Part shown: positions 19,701-28,204 of the stretch, one piece after another
Layout of the letters: every line of letters begins with the position of its first letter
How positions within the stretch are numbered: position 1 is the first letter of the stretch
Assembly (NCBI GenBank): GCA_012270975.1
Contig: JAAXHH010000141.1
Coordinates: 874,763-938,762 of the forward strand
Source of the DNA: Candidatus Latescibacterota bacterium
GTDB lineage: Bacteria > JAAXHH01
Length of the DNA stretch: 64,000 nt
Direction: 5' to 3'
The notes under the pieces: generated by a model
What the model was told of the DNA's origin: nothing
The model's database searches: none
What the model saw: the letters and a program-made list of their open reading frames with translations, nothing else
Position numbers and translations under genes: made by a program

Positions 19701-19992
19701 GGAGAAAGAGGGCGGCCTGAAGGGCAGGGAAGCGATAATCCAGGCCGGACGCGACCGCCTTCGGCCGATCCTGATGACGGCGCTGACGACCATGCTCGGC
19801 CTGCTGCCCATGGCTATCGGAAACGCCTCGCTGGGGGATCTGCCCTACTATCCCATGGGCCGGTCCGTGATGGGCGGCCTGATCTTCTCCACGATCGGCG
19901 CCATGATTGCGCTGCCCCTGGTCTACAGCGCCTTCGAAGATCTTCGTACCTGGTGGCGGGGCATTCTGGCCAGGATCCGCCAGCCGGTGTGA
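16726..19992 (+). CDS. Second RND-family efflux permease
   Basis: A 1088-aa RND transporter paralogous to the preceding gene. TM1 (RPVTVFMVLVSAILFGAVSF), TM4 (GIGMLVDNAVVVLENILR) and the TM10-11 segment (GVVVNNAIVFIDHIK) are intact. Two extra hydrophobic helices (about residues 635-675, WVWASLAVCAFLLVAV and ALYVAILLILGA) sit inside what should be the second periplasmic porter domain. Adjacent unlike permeases with a single adaptor suggest a mixed trimer as in MdtBC. No TolC-like channel gene lies in the window, so a channel encoded elsewhere is needed. Confidence 0.9.
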   Translation: MMFRFLTPANWTAFAFRRPVTVFMVLVSAILFGAVSFRLLPLEFIPAIEGTWMNVWVPYPNSTPEDNVQMIARPLEGELKTLRGLLRVESNARTNGVSLNLRFDHDTNMKLAYVEVRDRVERVRPRLPDGIDRVWVRKFSTTDIPIMWLAMSWHGDQDALFQVVDEQLRPRLERLDGIAGIDTWGSQARQVIIDMDEDLLKAYRVNPEQFLGAMEQANMDSPGGYVEDGGFRYLVRLTGAFQSVEDIRGFPINDRGLRLGDVADVAYRKPTSRQRYRLDGQDAVGMVIRKESNANTVDVTAAVRETLDELTRDPRWPGLTYHVFFQQSTWILSSLSALGNAGMWGGLFAIGVLFFFLRRYRTTFIIAASIPASILVTFTAMYFINTSYQILSLNLISLMGLMLGIGMLVDNAVVVLENILRLRRQGVEPVKAAIQGAREVAVAVSAATLTTAIVFLPLLFIDGGGAQTQMRELGLVITISLVSSLVMSLSFIPLLASRLLKDGALPTVGLLDALEDRYSRLIGWVLNHRLDVALILGGFVILTILVPMQQVKLDNTPTDQRQVWMYVEPGPFLNLDETDRFVTERENEWLAAADSLNIKAIRTDFRAGRVWFNVYLKNERDDSVWEGLVHKAKYPWVWASLAVCAFLLVAVRKKPYAFQAMAVATALYVAILLILGAQGGTETYRSSEEVAKVLRETIPEAPGRVVRWRWGEEGEEDPRVSIALSGEDPRLLEQIAEDVNARLSQLPEITTITTDLDNDDTQDELRVTVDRDLAGKFGLTPQRIAAMTLSGIRGQEMKRLKTADREIRVWLQTDEEDRETVHQLRDQAVYLDDGTQLPLATMASFSQSPAFRTIFRRDSQTILMVRANTTTEGIENLGTRISASLADLSLPRGYSWRLGERWEQLEEDSQTMALAAMLALVAVLLLLGSLFESYIDPLIIVLVSIPFAYFGCYWMLFATGTHMSVLALIGVVILIGVVVNNAIVFIDHIKHLEKEGGLKGREAIIQAGRDRLRPILMTALTTMLGLLPMAIGNASLGDLPYYPMGRSVMGGLIFSTIGAMIALPLVYSAFEDLRTWWRGILARIRQPV

Positions 19993-20041
19993 TTGCCGCT
20001 GATAAACGCCGAACGCGGGGTACACCGCGACCAGGGCAGTT

Positions 20042-20836
20042 TCAGGGGAGGCTCTCTGCCTTCCTGCCGAGTTCTTCCATCCCCTCGATCAGATGTCGTA
20101 TCCGGGGACGCCCACTTTTCATGAAGGCGGCGTGAGGCGTGAACACATGTGGAGCGCCGTCCCGCAGCATGAGCAGGTGGTCTTCCTTCTTCGGCCGGGG
20201 GCCGAACTTGAACACGATCACCCGCCGTTTCCCCCTCTTGCCGTATACTGCGTGATACAGCCACTGGTTGAAGAAGACGATGTCGCCCGGATCGGTTTCG
20301 ATGGCGCAGGCGAGGATCCGAGGGCCGTCGACGCCAAACGGGCTCGGGAAACCGCCGAGATGGGCATCCTGCAGGGGAAACAGAGATTGGTGAAAAGGAT
20401 CCCTATGGGAACCGGGTATGACGCGCAACGCCCCGGTGTCCTTCGTCTGCGGATCGAGGTACAGCATGACCTTGGTCCGCGGGTAGTCGAGATGCCGCGC
20501 CGTCTTATGGCCGTCGAAATGCCAGGTGTGGTCCGCCAGCCCGGGATCGATCCCCCACATGACTTCCGACCCGATCCAGATGAGTTCGTCGCCCAGAAGA
20601 TCCTGCATGGACAGGTAGATCCGGTCGTCCTCCAGCAGCCGCGTCAGCGCCGGGCGCGACTCCACGAACTCCCCGTCCCAAAGCCATTCCTCTTCGCCGA
20701 TGTCGCGGCCGAGCTTTTCCGCACACGCCGCGGCGGCCTCCCGGATCAGCGCTTCGACTTCTTCCACGGTAAAGGCCTGGCGGATGACCAGGAAACCGAA
20801 GGTGTGGAAATGCTCGATCTGGCTGTTGGACAGCAT
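20042..20836 (-). CDS. Phytanoyl-CoA dioxygenase (PhyH) family protein 1
   Basis: A 264-aa Fe(II)/2-oxoglutarate oxygenase of the PhyH family. The iron triad is visible as HFD in DHTWHFDGHK and a distal His in QWLYHAVYG; the 2-oxoglutarate-binding Arg is probably in KRRVIVFKFG. The family hydroxylates lipids, small acids, amines or natural products; the substrate is not predictable. GGAG lies 6 nt before the ATG. It is transcribed in the same direction as PhyH 2, 39 nt away, and converges on the RND operon. Confidence 0.88.
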   Translation of the reverse strand: MLSNSQIEHFHTFGFLVIRQAFTVEEVEALIREAAAACAEKLGRDIGEEEWLWDGEFVESRPALTRLLEDDRIYLSMQDLLGDELIWIGSEVMWGIDPGLADHTWHFDGHKTARHLDYPRTKVMLYLDPQTKDTGALRVIPGSHRDPFHQSLFPLQDAHLGGFPSPFGVDGPRILACAIETDPGDIVFFNQWLYHAVYGKRGKRRVIVFKFGPRPKKEDHLLMLRDGAPHVFTPHAAFMKSGRPRIRHLIEGMEELGRKAESLP

Positions 20837-20875
20837 GGAAAGCTCCGGTTTTTCAGCTAGGTGCCTGTTCCCTGA

Positions 20876-21682
20876 TCATGCCGCCACGATCCTGCTGCGT
20901 GACAGCAGTGCCCTGCCGCGATCCGACAGTTTCTCGTATTCCGCTGCAGTCATCTCGATCGCAGCCGTGCGGAACCACGGCAGCGAATAGCAGATGACCA
21001 GTTCAGCCCGGACGTGGTCCGACCGGTTCGGCGTGCCCCGGTGGAGGGTCCTCGGGTCCTGAACCCAGAAAGTGCCCTTCTTCAGGTTCAGGCGGTGCGC
21101 GGGCGGGAAATCCCCCCGCAGCAGTACGTCATCGTAGGATTTCTCCAGGTCGGGGTCCGCCAGGTACTGCGTGCCCGGCATGACCTCGAAGCTGCCGTTC
21201 TCTTCGCTGGTGTCCACCAGGGGAAACTTGATGCCGAAATGGGGGCAGACCGGCAGGCCGATGTGGGGCGTAATCAGGTGCAGGTCCCGGTGCCAGGGCT
21301 GGAATTCACTGCCTGGATAGGGATTGTTGGAGTGGTAGCAGTCGATGTGGAAATCGTCGGTACCCCAGTATCGTTCGAGAAACGCCAGCACTACGGGGTT
21401 TTCGTAGAGCTCCGGATCGGAGAATGGCGGTTCCCAGGGTACGTGCAGGGTGTATCGGTTGACGAACTGCTGGCGTCCCTTCCCCGTGCTGACCTCGCCC
21501 CTTTCTTTCGGGTGGATCTCATGTTCTTCGCGGGCCTTGAGCCTTTCCAACCGCGGCATGAAAGCCGCCCGTATGCGATCGATTTTCTCCGGCGCGACGA
21601 GGTCCTCGAAGATCGTAAACCCGCTGATCCTGAGTTCCGCCACCTTCAGGTCGAGATCGTAGTCGGTCGGCGTGGACGACAC
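20876..21682 (-). CDS. Phytanoyl-CoA dioxygenase (PhyH) family protein 2
   Basis: A 268-aa PhyH-family oxygenase. Iron ligands are in QPWHRDLHL (H, D) and PRTLHRGTPNR (distal H). It differs widely from PhyH 1 in sequence and so is an old paralogue with probably another substrate. The start appears to be a GTG at 21682, since there is no ATG before the conserved N-terminus; the ribosome binding site is poor. It is the first gene of a pair with PhyH 1. Confidence 0.85.
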   Translation of the reverse strand: MSSTPTDYDLDLKVAELRISGFTIFEDLVAPEKIDRIRAAFMPRLERLKAREEHEIHPKERGEVSTGKGRQQFVNRYTLHVPWEPPFSDPELYENPVVLAFLERYWGTDDFHIDCYHSNNPYPGSEFQPWHRDLHLITPHIGLPVCPHFGIKFPLVDTSEENGSFEVMPGTQYLADPDLEKSYDDVLLRGDFPPAHRLNLKKGTFWVQDPRTLHRGTPNRSDHVRAELVICYSLPWFRTAAIEMTAAEYEKLSDRGRALLSRSRIVAA

Positions 21683-21904
21683 GGGAGGTTGCCTCGGAAG
21701 AAACAGACGGCGTGAGTGGGCGGGAGATATAATACGCTTGCAGCGGGAGAAGTGTCAAAGACAATTGCCGTGTACGTTCGAAATTCGGATGCAGCAGGAA
21801 GTATTTGAATTTTACTTACGAGAGATACCGGTAATTATCCGACTCTTTATATATCAGAGCACGGGCTGTGGTGGGACAGACGACACGACAAGCAGGTGGC
21901 ATTG

Positions 21905-22113
21905 ATGGACCGAAGAGCGTGGATGGACACGACCATTAAGGCGGCACTGATCGGGGCGGCCGTCCTGATGTATCTGGACTTAAGAGCCGAAGTTCGGGAC
22001 CTGGGTAACAAAATCGACCGCGTGGAAACGAAGGTCGATGAAGTCCGGGGTATCTCAAATTCAACACTTCGCCGCCCAATGTCGAGTCTCCCGCGGCAGA
22101 CCCCGAAAAGTAG
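21905..22113 (+). pseudogene. Small membrane/coiled-coil protein, apparent 1-nt frameshift
   Basis: The N-terminal part encodes a start (MDRRAWMDTTIK), one membrane helix (AALIGAAVLMYLDL) and an amphipathic coiled-coil-like stretch (LGNKIDRVETKVDEVRG). As sequenced, the frame then turns into Arg/Ser/Pro-rich sequence and runs on to 22222 into the convergent gene. If one base is added to the GGGG run at 22047-22050, translation continues as YLKFNTSPPNVESPAADPEK and stops at 22113, before the neighbour's end. So either the gene is frameshifted or the assembly lost a G. AGGTGG precedes the ATG. The function is unknown. Confidence 0.5.
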
Positions 22114-22130
22114 CCTTCCACACAGAAGGA

Positions 22131-24935
22131 CTAACGTGATCCCGGGGTCCGCTTCACCGCGAAAGACGCTACGTCCAGGTCCGTCCCGCTGTCGAACCAC
22201 ACCATGTAGTCGGAGTCTCTGAAATTGAACGAGAATACCGCAACGTTGTGACCGTCCGAAGGGGCGGGTTCGTCCTGGTGGCGAACCAGTTGGACCGTTG
22301 GCAGCACGGTCACCTGGTACAGGGCGATCTCGCCCCGTGCGATGTTGTATTCCCTGCGCACCTCGCGCACGGCGATGATATCGTGGAGTTCCCGTGGAAC
22401 GACGACGCTTTCCACGAAGCCAGGCACGTTGAATCCCTCGATCGTTTCGCCGGGAACCCCGTGCAATACCAATCGGTTGCCCGGCGGCGCGTAGTCCTCC
22501 TCCGCGAGGATCTCGTCGATGTCATCTGGCGGTGGAAACATCCCCAGCATGTGGGCGACGAGCGTATCCAGCGGGCCCTCGTAGAAATCGTACCGGCCGC
22601 TCACTGACCCGGCCTTGATGAGCCTGAGGGCCAAGGCCTCGTCCTCCCCTGTCAGTTCGGGTTCGCAGGTATCCCCGTAGGGCGACCAGGGCGCGTTGCC
22701 CCGGGGGGTCGCCCAGTTCGCCACGCGGGAGGGCAGATCGATATCCGAGTCCCGGTCGACCAGCCGCTCCGATATATCCTCGTCCTGGTCCATGAGCGCC
22801 CGCATCCGGTCGATGTATTGCCGCACGCGGGGGAGGAAGTAGTGGACGATCATCTCGGCGAAATCCTCCGGGAGGTAGTCCAGCAGCACCTGCCAGTTTT
22901 CCAGGGAGATAAGGGCGGTAAAGGTGATCCAGTTGCTTTCGCTGTTGGCGTGGCCCGGCACGATCTCGGGCCACCTGGCCGCCCAGTCGTCGTGGGTCTT
23001 GAGCCTGAACTGCTCGTGGGCGCTGCAATACCTTGCCATGACGTGCATCACCTGCTCCACCTCTCCGGCCATCCGTTCGAACCGTACCCCGTCCCCGGTG
23101 CGGAAGGCCTTGCGCGTCTGGGCCAGGCGATGGTTGAAGATGCCCGCCAGGTAGGTCCGGCCGAAATCCACCAGGTCGAAACGGTACATGGGAGAATCCT
23201 CGAGGGCTCTGTACTGGGAAAGCAGGATCCTCAGCATATCGTGAAGAGCCGGCAGAAAGCCGATGAGCCGTTTGACGGACCCGGAGGTGAGACCGGGCAG
23301 CAAGGTCCCGTCCCAGTTCCGATACAGGGGGCCGTTGTGGGTGCACGGATCGAAATACGCCATGATCGTCTCGGCGAATAGTCGTACGGCCGGCCGGGTG
23401 CCCTCCGCCACGGGGCCGTACCGCCTGCGGTTCCAGCTCTCGACATAGGCGTCCGGTTCCAAGTCGGCGGGATTCCACGACAGCTCCGCGTACAGATCCA
23501 TGGTCATCACGTTCCGGTGATTGGTTTCCGATGACACCATGAAACCTTGCAGATTCCGCGCCCGTGGATGATCCGCCAGGGACCGGGCGTTTTCGATCGC
23601 CGTTTGGATATCGCCGTTGGGATTGGTCTCCCGGCCGCACTGGCCGCACATGCCCGTGGACCACGGCAGCCCCCAGTAGTAGTCGCACCGGAGGAAGTCG
23701 TACATCCTCCCGGCGTGGTTGAGGAACATGTTGCCGATCACGGGCAGGCCGGCGTCCCGTACCGCCTGCGCCTGGGCGGCCGACGTGGGATTGTCCGTGC
23801 ACACCCGGGGACTGAACAGCACGGCGTCCGGATCGCCGTCCCGGATGGCCTGGATCATGCCGTCGACGGACGCATGGGTCAATTCTGCGGCACGGTCCGG
23901 GTCCTCCTCCACCCAGGTCTCCTCTGTGGGCAGCCAGAGGCTGTAGAGATGGTCCGTACCCAGCGCCTCTCCGTAGGATTCCACCACCGCGGTGGTAAAG
24001 CGCCGGGTTACCGGGTCCCGCGGGTCGAGGACGATCTCGGATTCACCGCACCATTCCAGCGGCGCGACGCTGATCTTCGTACCTGTCATGGCCTCGTATC
24101 CGTCCACGAATTCCTGTAGCTGGCGTCCGTCCGCATAGGGCGAAAAACCGGGATTGACCGCAGGCGTACCCACGTGAAGCTGCATGCGGTACCGGATTCG
24201 GATCCCAGCCTCGCGGGCATAGTCGAAGACCCGGCGCAACAGCGCGATGCGCTCCTTCTGCCAGTCGGTCAGCTCGACCGGAACGCCCAGCCGGTCGGCC
24301 GCCAGCGCGCCGATGCCGCAGCAGTCGGCGATGTTGCCGCTCTCGAGGATGTTGAATCGTTTCTTGACCAAGTAGTCGATCCAAGGCTTGAACTCCTCCC
24401 AGGTCCACCAGCGCATGCCGCTGTAGGCGTCCTGCATGTTCGCGAAATACATCCGCCACTTGAAGCGGGGCTTGCGGTATTCCTCCGGTCCGTTTAGTTC
24501 GCCCATCGAGACGGTATCTCTCCGGGGAATCTGCTCGCCTTCTTCGAAGAAACCGCAGCCCAGGTGTTCTTCGAACAGCCGGTACACGGCATACAGCGCG
24601 GAGTAGGGCCGGCGGCCGGCAAGCACTAGGACGTTGCCGGTGCACCGGATGACATAGCCGTCGCAACCCAGGGCGGATTCGGAGAGATCGATGTTCAGTT
24701 CCGCGGGCGCCCACCCGATATATACCCGGCCGGTGGAGTGCTCGAGGACGGGATGAGAGCCACTGCCGCTGATCCCGGTTGGCTCAGTCGAATCCGCAAG
24801 GATGGGCAATTCGACACCGCCCATGCGATTCAAGATGCGCTGGAACTCCCGGACCGCCCGCCGTTCCGCGGGTCCGGCTGCTGGGGACAGTACGATCTGC
24901 GCCGCTGGCTTTCCATTTTCGAAGAGTGTAATCAT
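22131..24935 (-). CDS. Large glycoside hydrolase, alpha-N-acetylglucosaminidase (GH89)-like
   Basis: A 934-aa protein that resembles the NAGLU/GH89 layout: an N-terminal beta domain (to about residue 150), a TIM barrel beginning with RFKWRMYFANMQD and a Trp-rich WWTWEEFKPWIDYL strand, a barrel segment GTDHLYSLWLPTEETW that contains candidate catalytic acids, then a helical C-terminal domain (SWNRRRYG, FNHRLAQTRKAF). No signal peptide is visible. ATG at 24935 is preferred to a TTG at 24956. It may remove terminal GlcNAc from glycans; assignment rests on domain order and motif resemblance, so other alpha-glycosidases or a DUF4838-type protein remain possible. Confidence 0.6.
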   Translation of the reverse strand: MITLFENGKPAAQIVLSPAAGPAERRAVREFQRILNRMGGVELPILADSTEPTGISGSGSHPVLEHSTGRVYIGWAPAELNIDLSESALGCDGYVIRCTGNVLVLAGRRPYSALYAVYRLFEEHLGCGFFEEGEQIPRRDTVSMGELNGPEEYRKPRFKWRMYFANMQDAYSGMRWWTWEEFKPWIDYLVKKRFNILESGNIADCCGIGALAADRLGVPVELTDWQKERIALLRRVFDYAREAGIRIRYRMQLHVGTPAVNPGFSPYADGRQLQEFVDGYEAMTGTKISVAPLEWCGESEIVLDPRDPVTRRFTTAVVESYGEALGTDHLYSLWLPTEETWVEEDPDRAAELTHASVDGMIQAIRDGDPDAVLFSPRVCTDNPTSAAQAQAVRDAGLPVIGNMFLNHAGRMYDFLRCDYYWGLPWSTGMCGQCGRETNPNGDIQTAIENARSLADHPRARNLQGFMVSSETNHRNVMTMDLYAELSWNPADLEPDAYVESWNRRRYGPVAEGTRPAVRLFAETIMAYFDPCTHNGPLYRNWDGTLLPGLTSGSVKRLIGFLPALHDMLRILLSQYRALEDSPMYRFDLVDFGRTYLAGIFNHRLAQTRKAFRTGDGVRFERMAGEVEQVMHVMARYCSAHEQFRLKTHDDWAARWPEIVPGHANSESNWITFTALISLENWQVLLDYLPEDFAEMIVHYFLPRVRQYIDRMRALMDQDEDISERLVDRDSDIDLPSRVANWATPRGNAPWSPYGDTCEPELTGEDEALALRLIKAGSVSGRYDFYEGPLDTLVAHMLGMFPPPDDIDEILAEEDYAPPGNRLVLHGVPGETIEGFNVPGFVESVVVPRELHDIIAVREVRREYNIARGEIALYQVTVLPTVQLVRHQDEPAPSDGHNVAVFSFNFRDSDYMVWFDSGTDLDVASFAVKRTPGSR

Positions 24936-25022
24936 TCGGGAAGTTCGTTTATCCAAAGGAATTTAAAGCAGGATGCTTCCGACCGTCCTCGACGCAGGCC
25001 GCGTTCGGTCCGACCGTTCGGG

Positions 25023-25050
25023 TTGACCGATATTGTCCGCGGTGTATCTT
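25023..25050 (+). promoter_or_regulatory. Candidate promoter of the YwaF-like gene
   Basis: TTGACC (25023-25028), a 16-nt spacer and TATCTT (25045-25050), about 40 nt before the start codon. Confidence 0.45.
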
Positions 25051-25090
25051 CAGATTGTTGCGGCGTTCAATACTCCATCCAATCTACATC

Positions 25091-25834
25091 ATGACGCCAT
25101 CCGGTTTCCAGACCTTCGGTACGCCCCATCTGATCGTGATGGGCCTGACCCTGGCCCTTCCCATCGTGCTCTCGGGTCTCGCACGGAAAACGGGAGACGG
25201 CCGAACCGCAAAGTCGATCGGCTACCTGCTCGCCGCCGTGCTGTTGGTCAACGAAGTCACCGCCGGGGGACTACGCCTTCTGCAATTCGGTCCGGAATAC
25301 TTCGTCCGAAACCACCTGCCGCTGCATCTCTGCGGCGTCGCGAACCTGGTCACGGCCGCGACCCTGATATTCCGGAACCGGTACACGTACGAGATCGCCT
25401 ACTTCTGGGGACTCGTCGGATCCGCAAATGCCGTGATCACACCGGGCGCTATTGAAACCGGGTTTCCTTCATGGCGGTTTTTCCAGTATTTCATCGCCCA
25501 CTCGGGTATCGTAGTGGGCGTGCTGTACGCCACCTGGGGCCTGGGCATGCGGCCTACGCTGGCCGGACTCTTTCGCGCCTTCATCATCCTGAATGTATTC
25601 GCCGGGGCCGTGGGTATCGTCAACCTGCTCCTGGGGACGAATTACATGTACCTTTCGAGGCCGCCCTGGGGTACGGTTTCGCCCTTCTTCTTTGCGCCGT
25701 GGCCCTGGTACATCCCCATCCTCGACGCGGTGGCGATCGTTTTTTTCTTCTTGGTCTACCTGCCGGTGCATTTGGCGAAGCGGCGTAAAACAGCGCTGGA
25801 ACAACAGACTCCCAGCCATAGTCCATCTAAGTGA
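25091..25834 (+). CDS. TIGR02206/YwaF-family integral membrane protein
   Basis: A 247-aa polytopic membrane protein with about seven helices. Its N-terminus (FGTPHLIVMGLT), the motif PLHLCGVANL and the pattern RPPWGT followed by PWPWYIP match the TIGR02206/YwaF family, whose function is unknown. The ATG at 25091 was chosen because it sits at the family's start; the open frame reaches 12 codons further. Its last 8 nt overlap the end of the convergent glycosidase gene. Confidence 0.75.
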   Translation: MTPSGFQTFGTPHLIVMGLTLALPIVLSGLARKTGDGRTAKSIGYLLAAVLLVNEVTAGGLRLLQFGPEYFVRNHLPLHLCGVANLVTAATLIFRNRYTYEIAYFWGLVGSANAVITPGAIETGFPSWRFFQYFIAHSGIVVGVLYATWGLGMRPTLAGLFRAFIILNVFAGAVGIVNLLLGTNYMYLSRPPWGTVSPFFFAPWPWYIPILDAVAIVFFFLVYLPVHLAKRRKTALEQQTPSHSPSK

Positions 25835-27200
25835 TCCGAAACGCCTCGCCGCCCTCGGACTCCCAGTCCGTCAACTGGCGGATCGGTATCGTCCTCAGGC
25901 CGACCTGGGCGTTCCCGGTGTAAAATACGTATCCCGTATCGCCCTTAACGACCATGCGGGGCCAGCCGGTCCAGGTATGGTCGAAACGCTCCGCTTCGAT
26001 TCCCAGGGCCGGCAGCGCTGGATTCCGGGGATAGTACGACCAGTTTCGAAGGTCCAATGAACGGGCAAGGCCCACCGAATCGCACCACTGCTCCCGCCCT
26101 GTCGTGCCCGGCGGCGTCCACGCGTTGCAGCCTTCGTACCAGAGATACCACGTGTCGCCGATACGGTTCAGGGACCGCGGCCGGACATGCACAGCGTCCC
26201 AGTCGTTCGTCGTTTCCGGACCGAACACCGGATTGTCTTCGGCCTCGCGCCAGTCCACGAGATTGTCGCTGTAAAGCAGGTAACCCCGGTCGCCGCCCGG
26301 CCAGCTTCCAGACTGCCGCGGCGTGTAACCGGCATAACACATGATGTACCGGTAGTCCGGATGATCCACGCGCTGCAGGTCGAATTCGTGGGCGGCGTCG
26401 TTGAAATGCCGGTAGACGGGATTCCCCGAATAGGGCGTGAAAGGCCCTTTCGGATCGTCGGCGGAAGCGATCATGAAACCGAGCCAGGATGGATATTGCT
26501 GGACGGCGTACATGATGACGATCTGACCAGCGGGAGTAACGACCGCGCCGTTTACGTAGATATTGTCACCCGGCGCGTCCGTGTGGGCGACGACGGGCGT
26601 CGATTGCACTTCCCAAGAGCGTAGATCCTCGCTTTCGGCTACCACGATGGACCGCCTCGAAGATCCCTCCTGCTCACCCTCCATACCCGCCATGCAGTAC
26701 ATATAGAAACGATCATCGATTTCTACGATAGCGCCCGGGATGATCTGCTTCTCGTAGGGGCTGCCTGCCGGACCACGCGCGATGACCGGTTCCGTCTGCT
26801 GGTCCAGCCAGGGCAACGTCGCGACCGTGCAGGATTCGAATCCGCATCCCCCGGTTCCCTCTAAAATCAGGGTGTTTTCCCACGGATCGTACAATCCATC
26901 CCACTCGCCCGACGGGCCCCGCACCCAGCCCGTGTTTCCGTTCACACGGAACCGGAAGAAGTTACCCTTCTTCAGTACGCGGACTTCCCACGGGGGCGGT
27001 CCCCCGCCGGGGTAGTCCTTCAAAATCGTGTGTTCTTTGCCGGCCTGTCTTACCACGCGGAATCCTTCACCGTTGATGATCAGATCCGCGTTAACCGTAC
27101 CGCCGGATCCGGAAAACCGGATGCTCGCCGCAGGTGTCGAATCCGTACCGGCGATTCTTGCGTTAAGCTCGTAGTTGCCTGTTACGCGTCGAGTAATCAT
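25827..27200 (-). CDS. Five-bladed beta-propeller glycosidase-like protein (GH43/GH32 clan type)
   Basis: A 457-aa protein. The first 130 residues look like a jelly-roll/LamG-type domain (ASIRFSGSGGTVNADL, FFRFRVNGNTGW). The rest has repeated propeller blades with Y(M/L)(Y/W)Y and SxDLxxW motifs (ESEDLRSWEV, YSDNLVDWREA, RSLDLRNWSYY), as in GH43, GH32, GH68 and GH130 enzymes. Acidic residues that could be catalytic are present but I cannot assign them. No signal peptide is visible. It probably trims plant or algal polysaccharide; specificity is unknown. Confidence 0.6.
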   Translation of the reverse strand: MITRRVTGNYELNARIAGTDSTPAASIRFSGSGGTVNADLIINGEGFRVVRQAGKEHTILKDYPGGGPPPWEVRVLKKGNFFRFRVNGNTGWVRGPSGEWDGLYDPWENTLILEGTGGCGFESCTVATLPWLDQQTEPVIARGPAGSPYEKQIIPGAIVEIDDRFYMYCMAGMEGEQEGSSRRSIVVAESEDLRSWEVQSTPVVAHTDAPGDNIYVNGAVVTPAGQIVIMYAVQQYPSWLGFMIASADDPKGPFTPYSGNPVYRHFNDAAHEFDLQRVDHPDYRYIMCYAGYTPRQSGSWPGGDRGYLLYSDNLVDWREAEDNPVFGPETTNDWDAVHVRPRSLNRIGDTWYLWYEGCNAWTPPGTTGREQWCDSVGLARSLDLRNWSYYPRNPALPALGIEAERFDHTWTGWPRMVVKGDTGYVFYTGNAQVGLRTIPIRQLTDWESEGGEAFRIT

Positions 27201-27394
27201 CGACTGGATTCCGATTTTCGGGGATGTCGTAACTATTGGACAGGGAGATGCACAATACCGATTTGTCCCGTAGAAGATACACCGTATATTCCGGATAATC
27301 CACGACGAATCCGGGATTCGGCCAGCCCTGTTCGCAACTGGATTTTCAAGATGATATCCTTGGTATTTCCGCGCGTTTCGAGGAGATGACAGGC

Positions 27395-28048
27395 ATGCGG
27401 GATTCTGCGATTCAGCCGGGTACGGCCGTAGTGCTCAATGGAGCACCCAGATCCGGGAAATCCAGTATTGCTGCCGCGATCCAGCAACTGTCACGGGAAC
27501 CTTGGATGAACCTCGGCGCCGATCGATTCATTGAAATCACGCCGGCGAGACTTCGCCCCGGTATCGGACTTCGGCCTTCAGGCATAGCGGACCGGAAAGG
27601 GGGTGAAAGGCCCGATCTCGAACCGTTGATTCCCATAATGTACGATGCGCTCTATGATTCCATCGCGGTCCACCTCCGCAAGGGCCTGAACGTGGTTGCC
27701 GATGTCGCGCATCACGACGATTACGCGACGCTGAGCGGTATCCTCTACGACTGCGCGAGACACCTGGAGGGACTGAATGCATACTTCGTGGGCGTGCGCT
27801 GTCCCGTCGAGGTCGTATGGCAACGCCGACGGGAAACCTGGCTCGGGGATCAAGACCTCCCGGCTGACACACCTGTCCCAGAACTCGTACGGATCTGGGA
27901 ACGGGAGGTGCATAAACCCGGCATCTACGATCTCGAGGTCGATACGTCAACGCTGAGCGCCGAAGCCTGTGCCGGCGAGATCCTCAGACATATTGAAACC
28001 GGTCCCGAGCCGGACGCGTTCAGGCGGCTTGGCGCGATATCTGGTTGA
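27395..28048 (+). CDS. Chloramphenicol phosphotransferase-like P-loop kinase
   Basis: A 217-aa P-loop protein of the CPT family. The Walker A motif is LNGAPRSGKSSIA, followed by a family-typical LGADRFIEITP segment and VVADVAHHDD. An Arg-rich lid (WQRRRETW) fits a small-molecule kinase. The Streptomyces founder phosphorylates chloramphenicol; most relatives have unknown substrates. AGGAG at 27381-27385 abuts the ATG at 27386 but stands 9 nt before the ATG at 27395, so the latter is the likely start. Confidence 0.75.
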   Translation: MRDSAIQPGTAVVLNGAPRSGKSSIAAAIQQLSREPWMNLGADRFIEITPARLRPGIGLRPSGIADRKGGERPDLEPLIPIMYDALYDSIAVHLRKGLNVVADVAHHDDYATLSGILYDCARHLEGLNAYFVGVRCPVEVVWQRRRETWLGDQDLPADTPVPELVRIWEREVHKPGIYDLEVDTSTLSAEACAGEILRHIETGPEPDAFRRLGAISG

Positions 28049-28204
28049 ATCATGTAGCGAACCATCGCGGGTTGCAGCGCGTCGTGCTCATATTTCCATT
28101 TACCGCAATGCCGCGACAGGTATATTCTTGAATCCATTGACAACTGCGATGAAACGCAAACCAGTGTGAATGACTTGAATAAAACACCGGGAGGCTGAGT
28201 CCGC

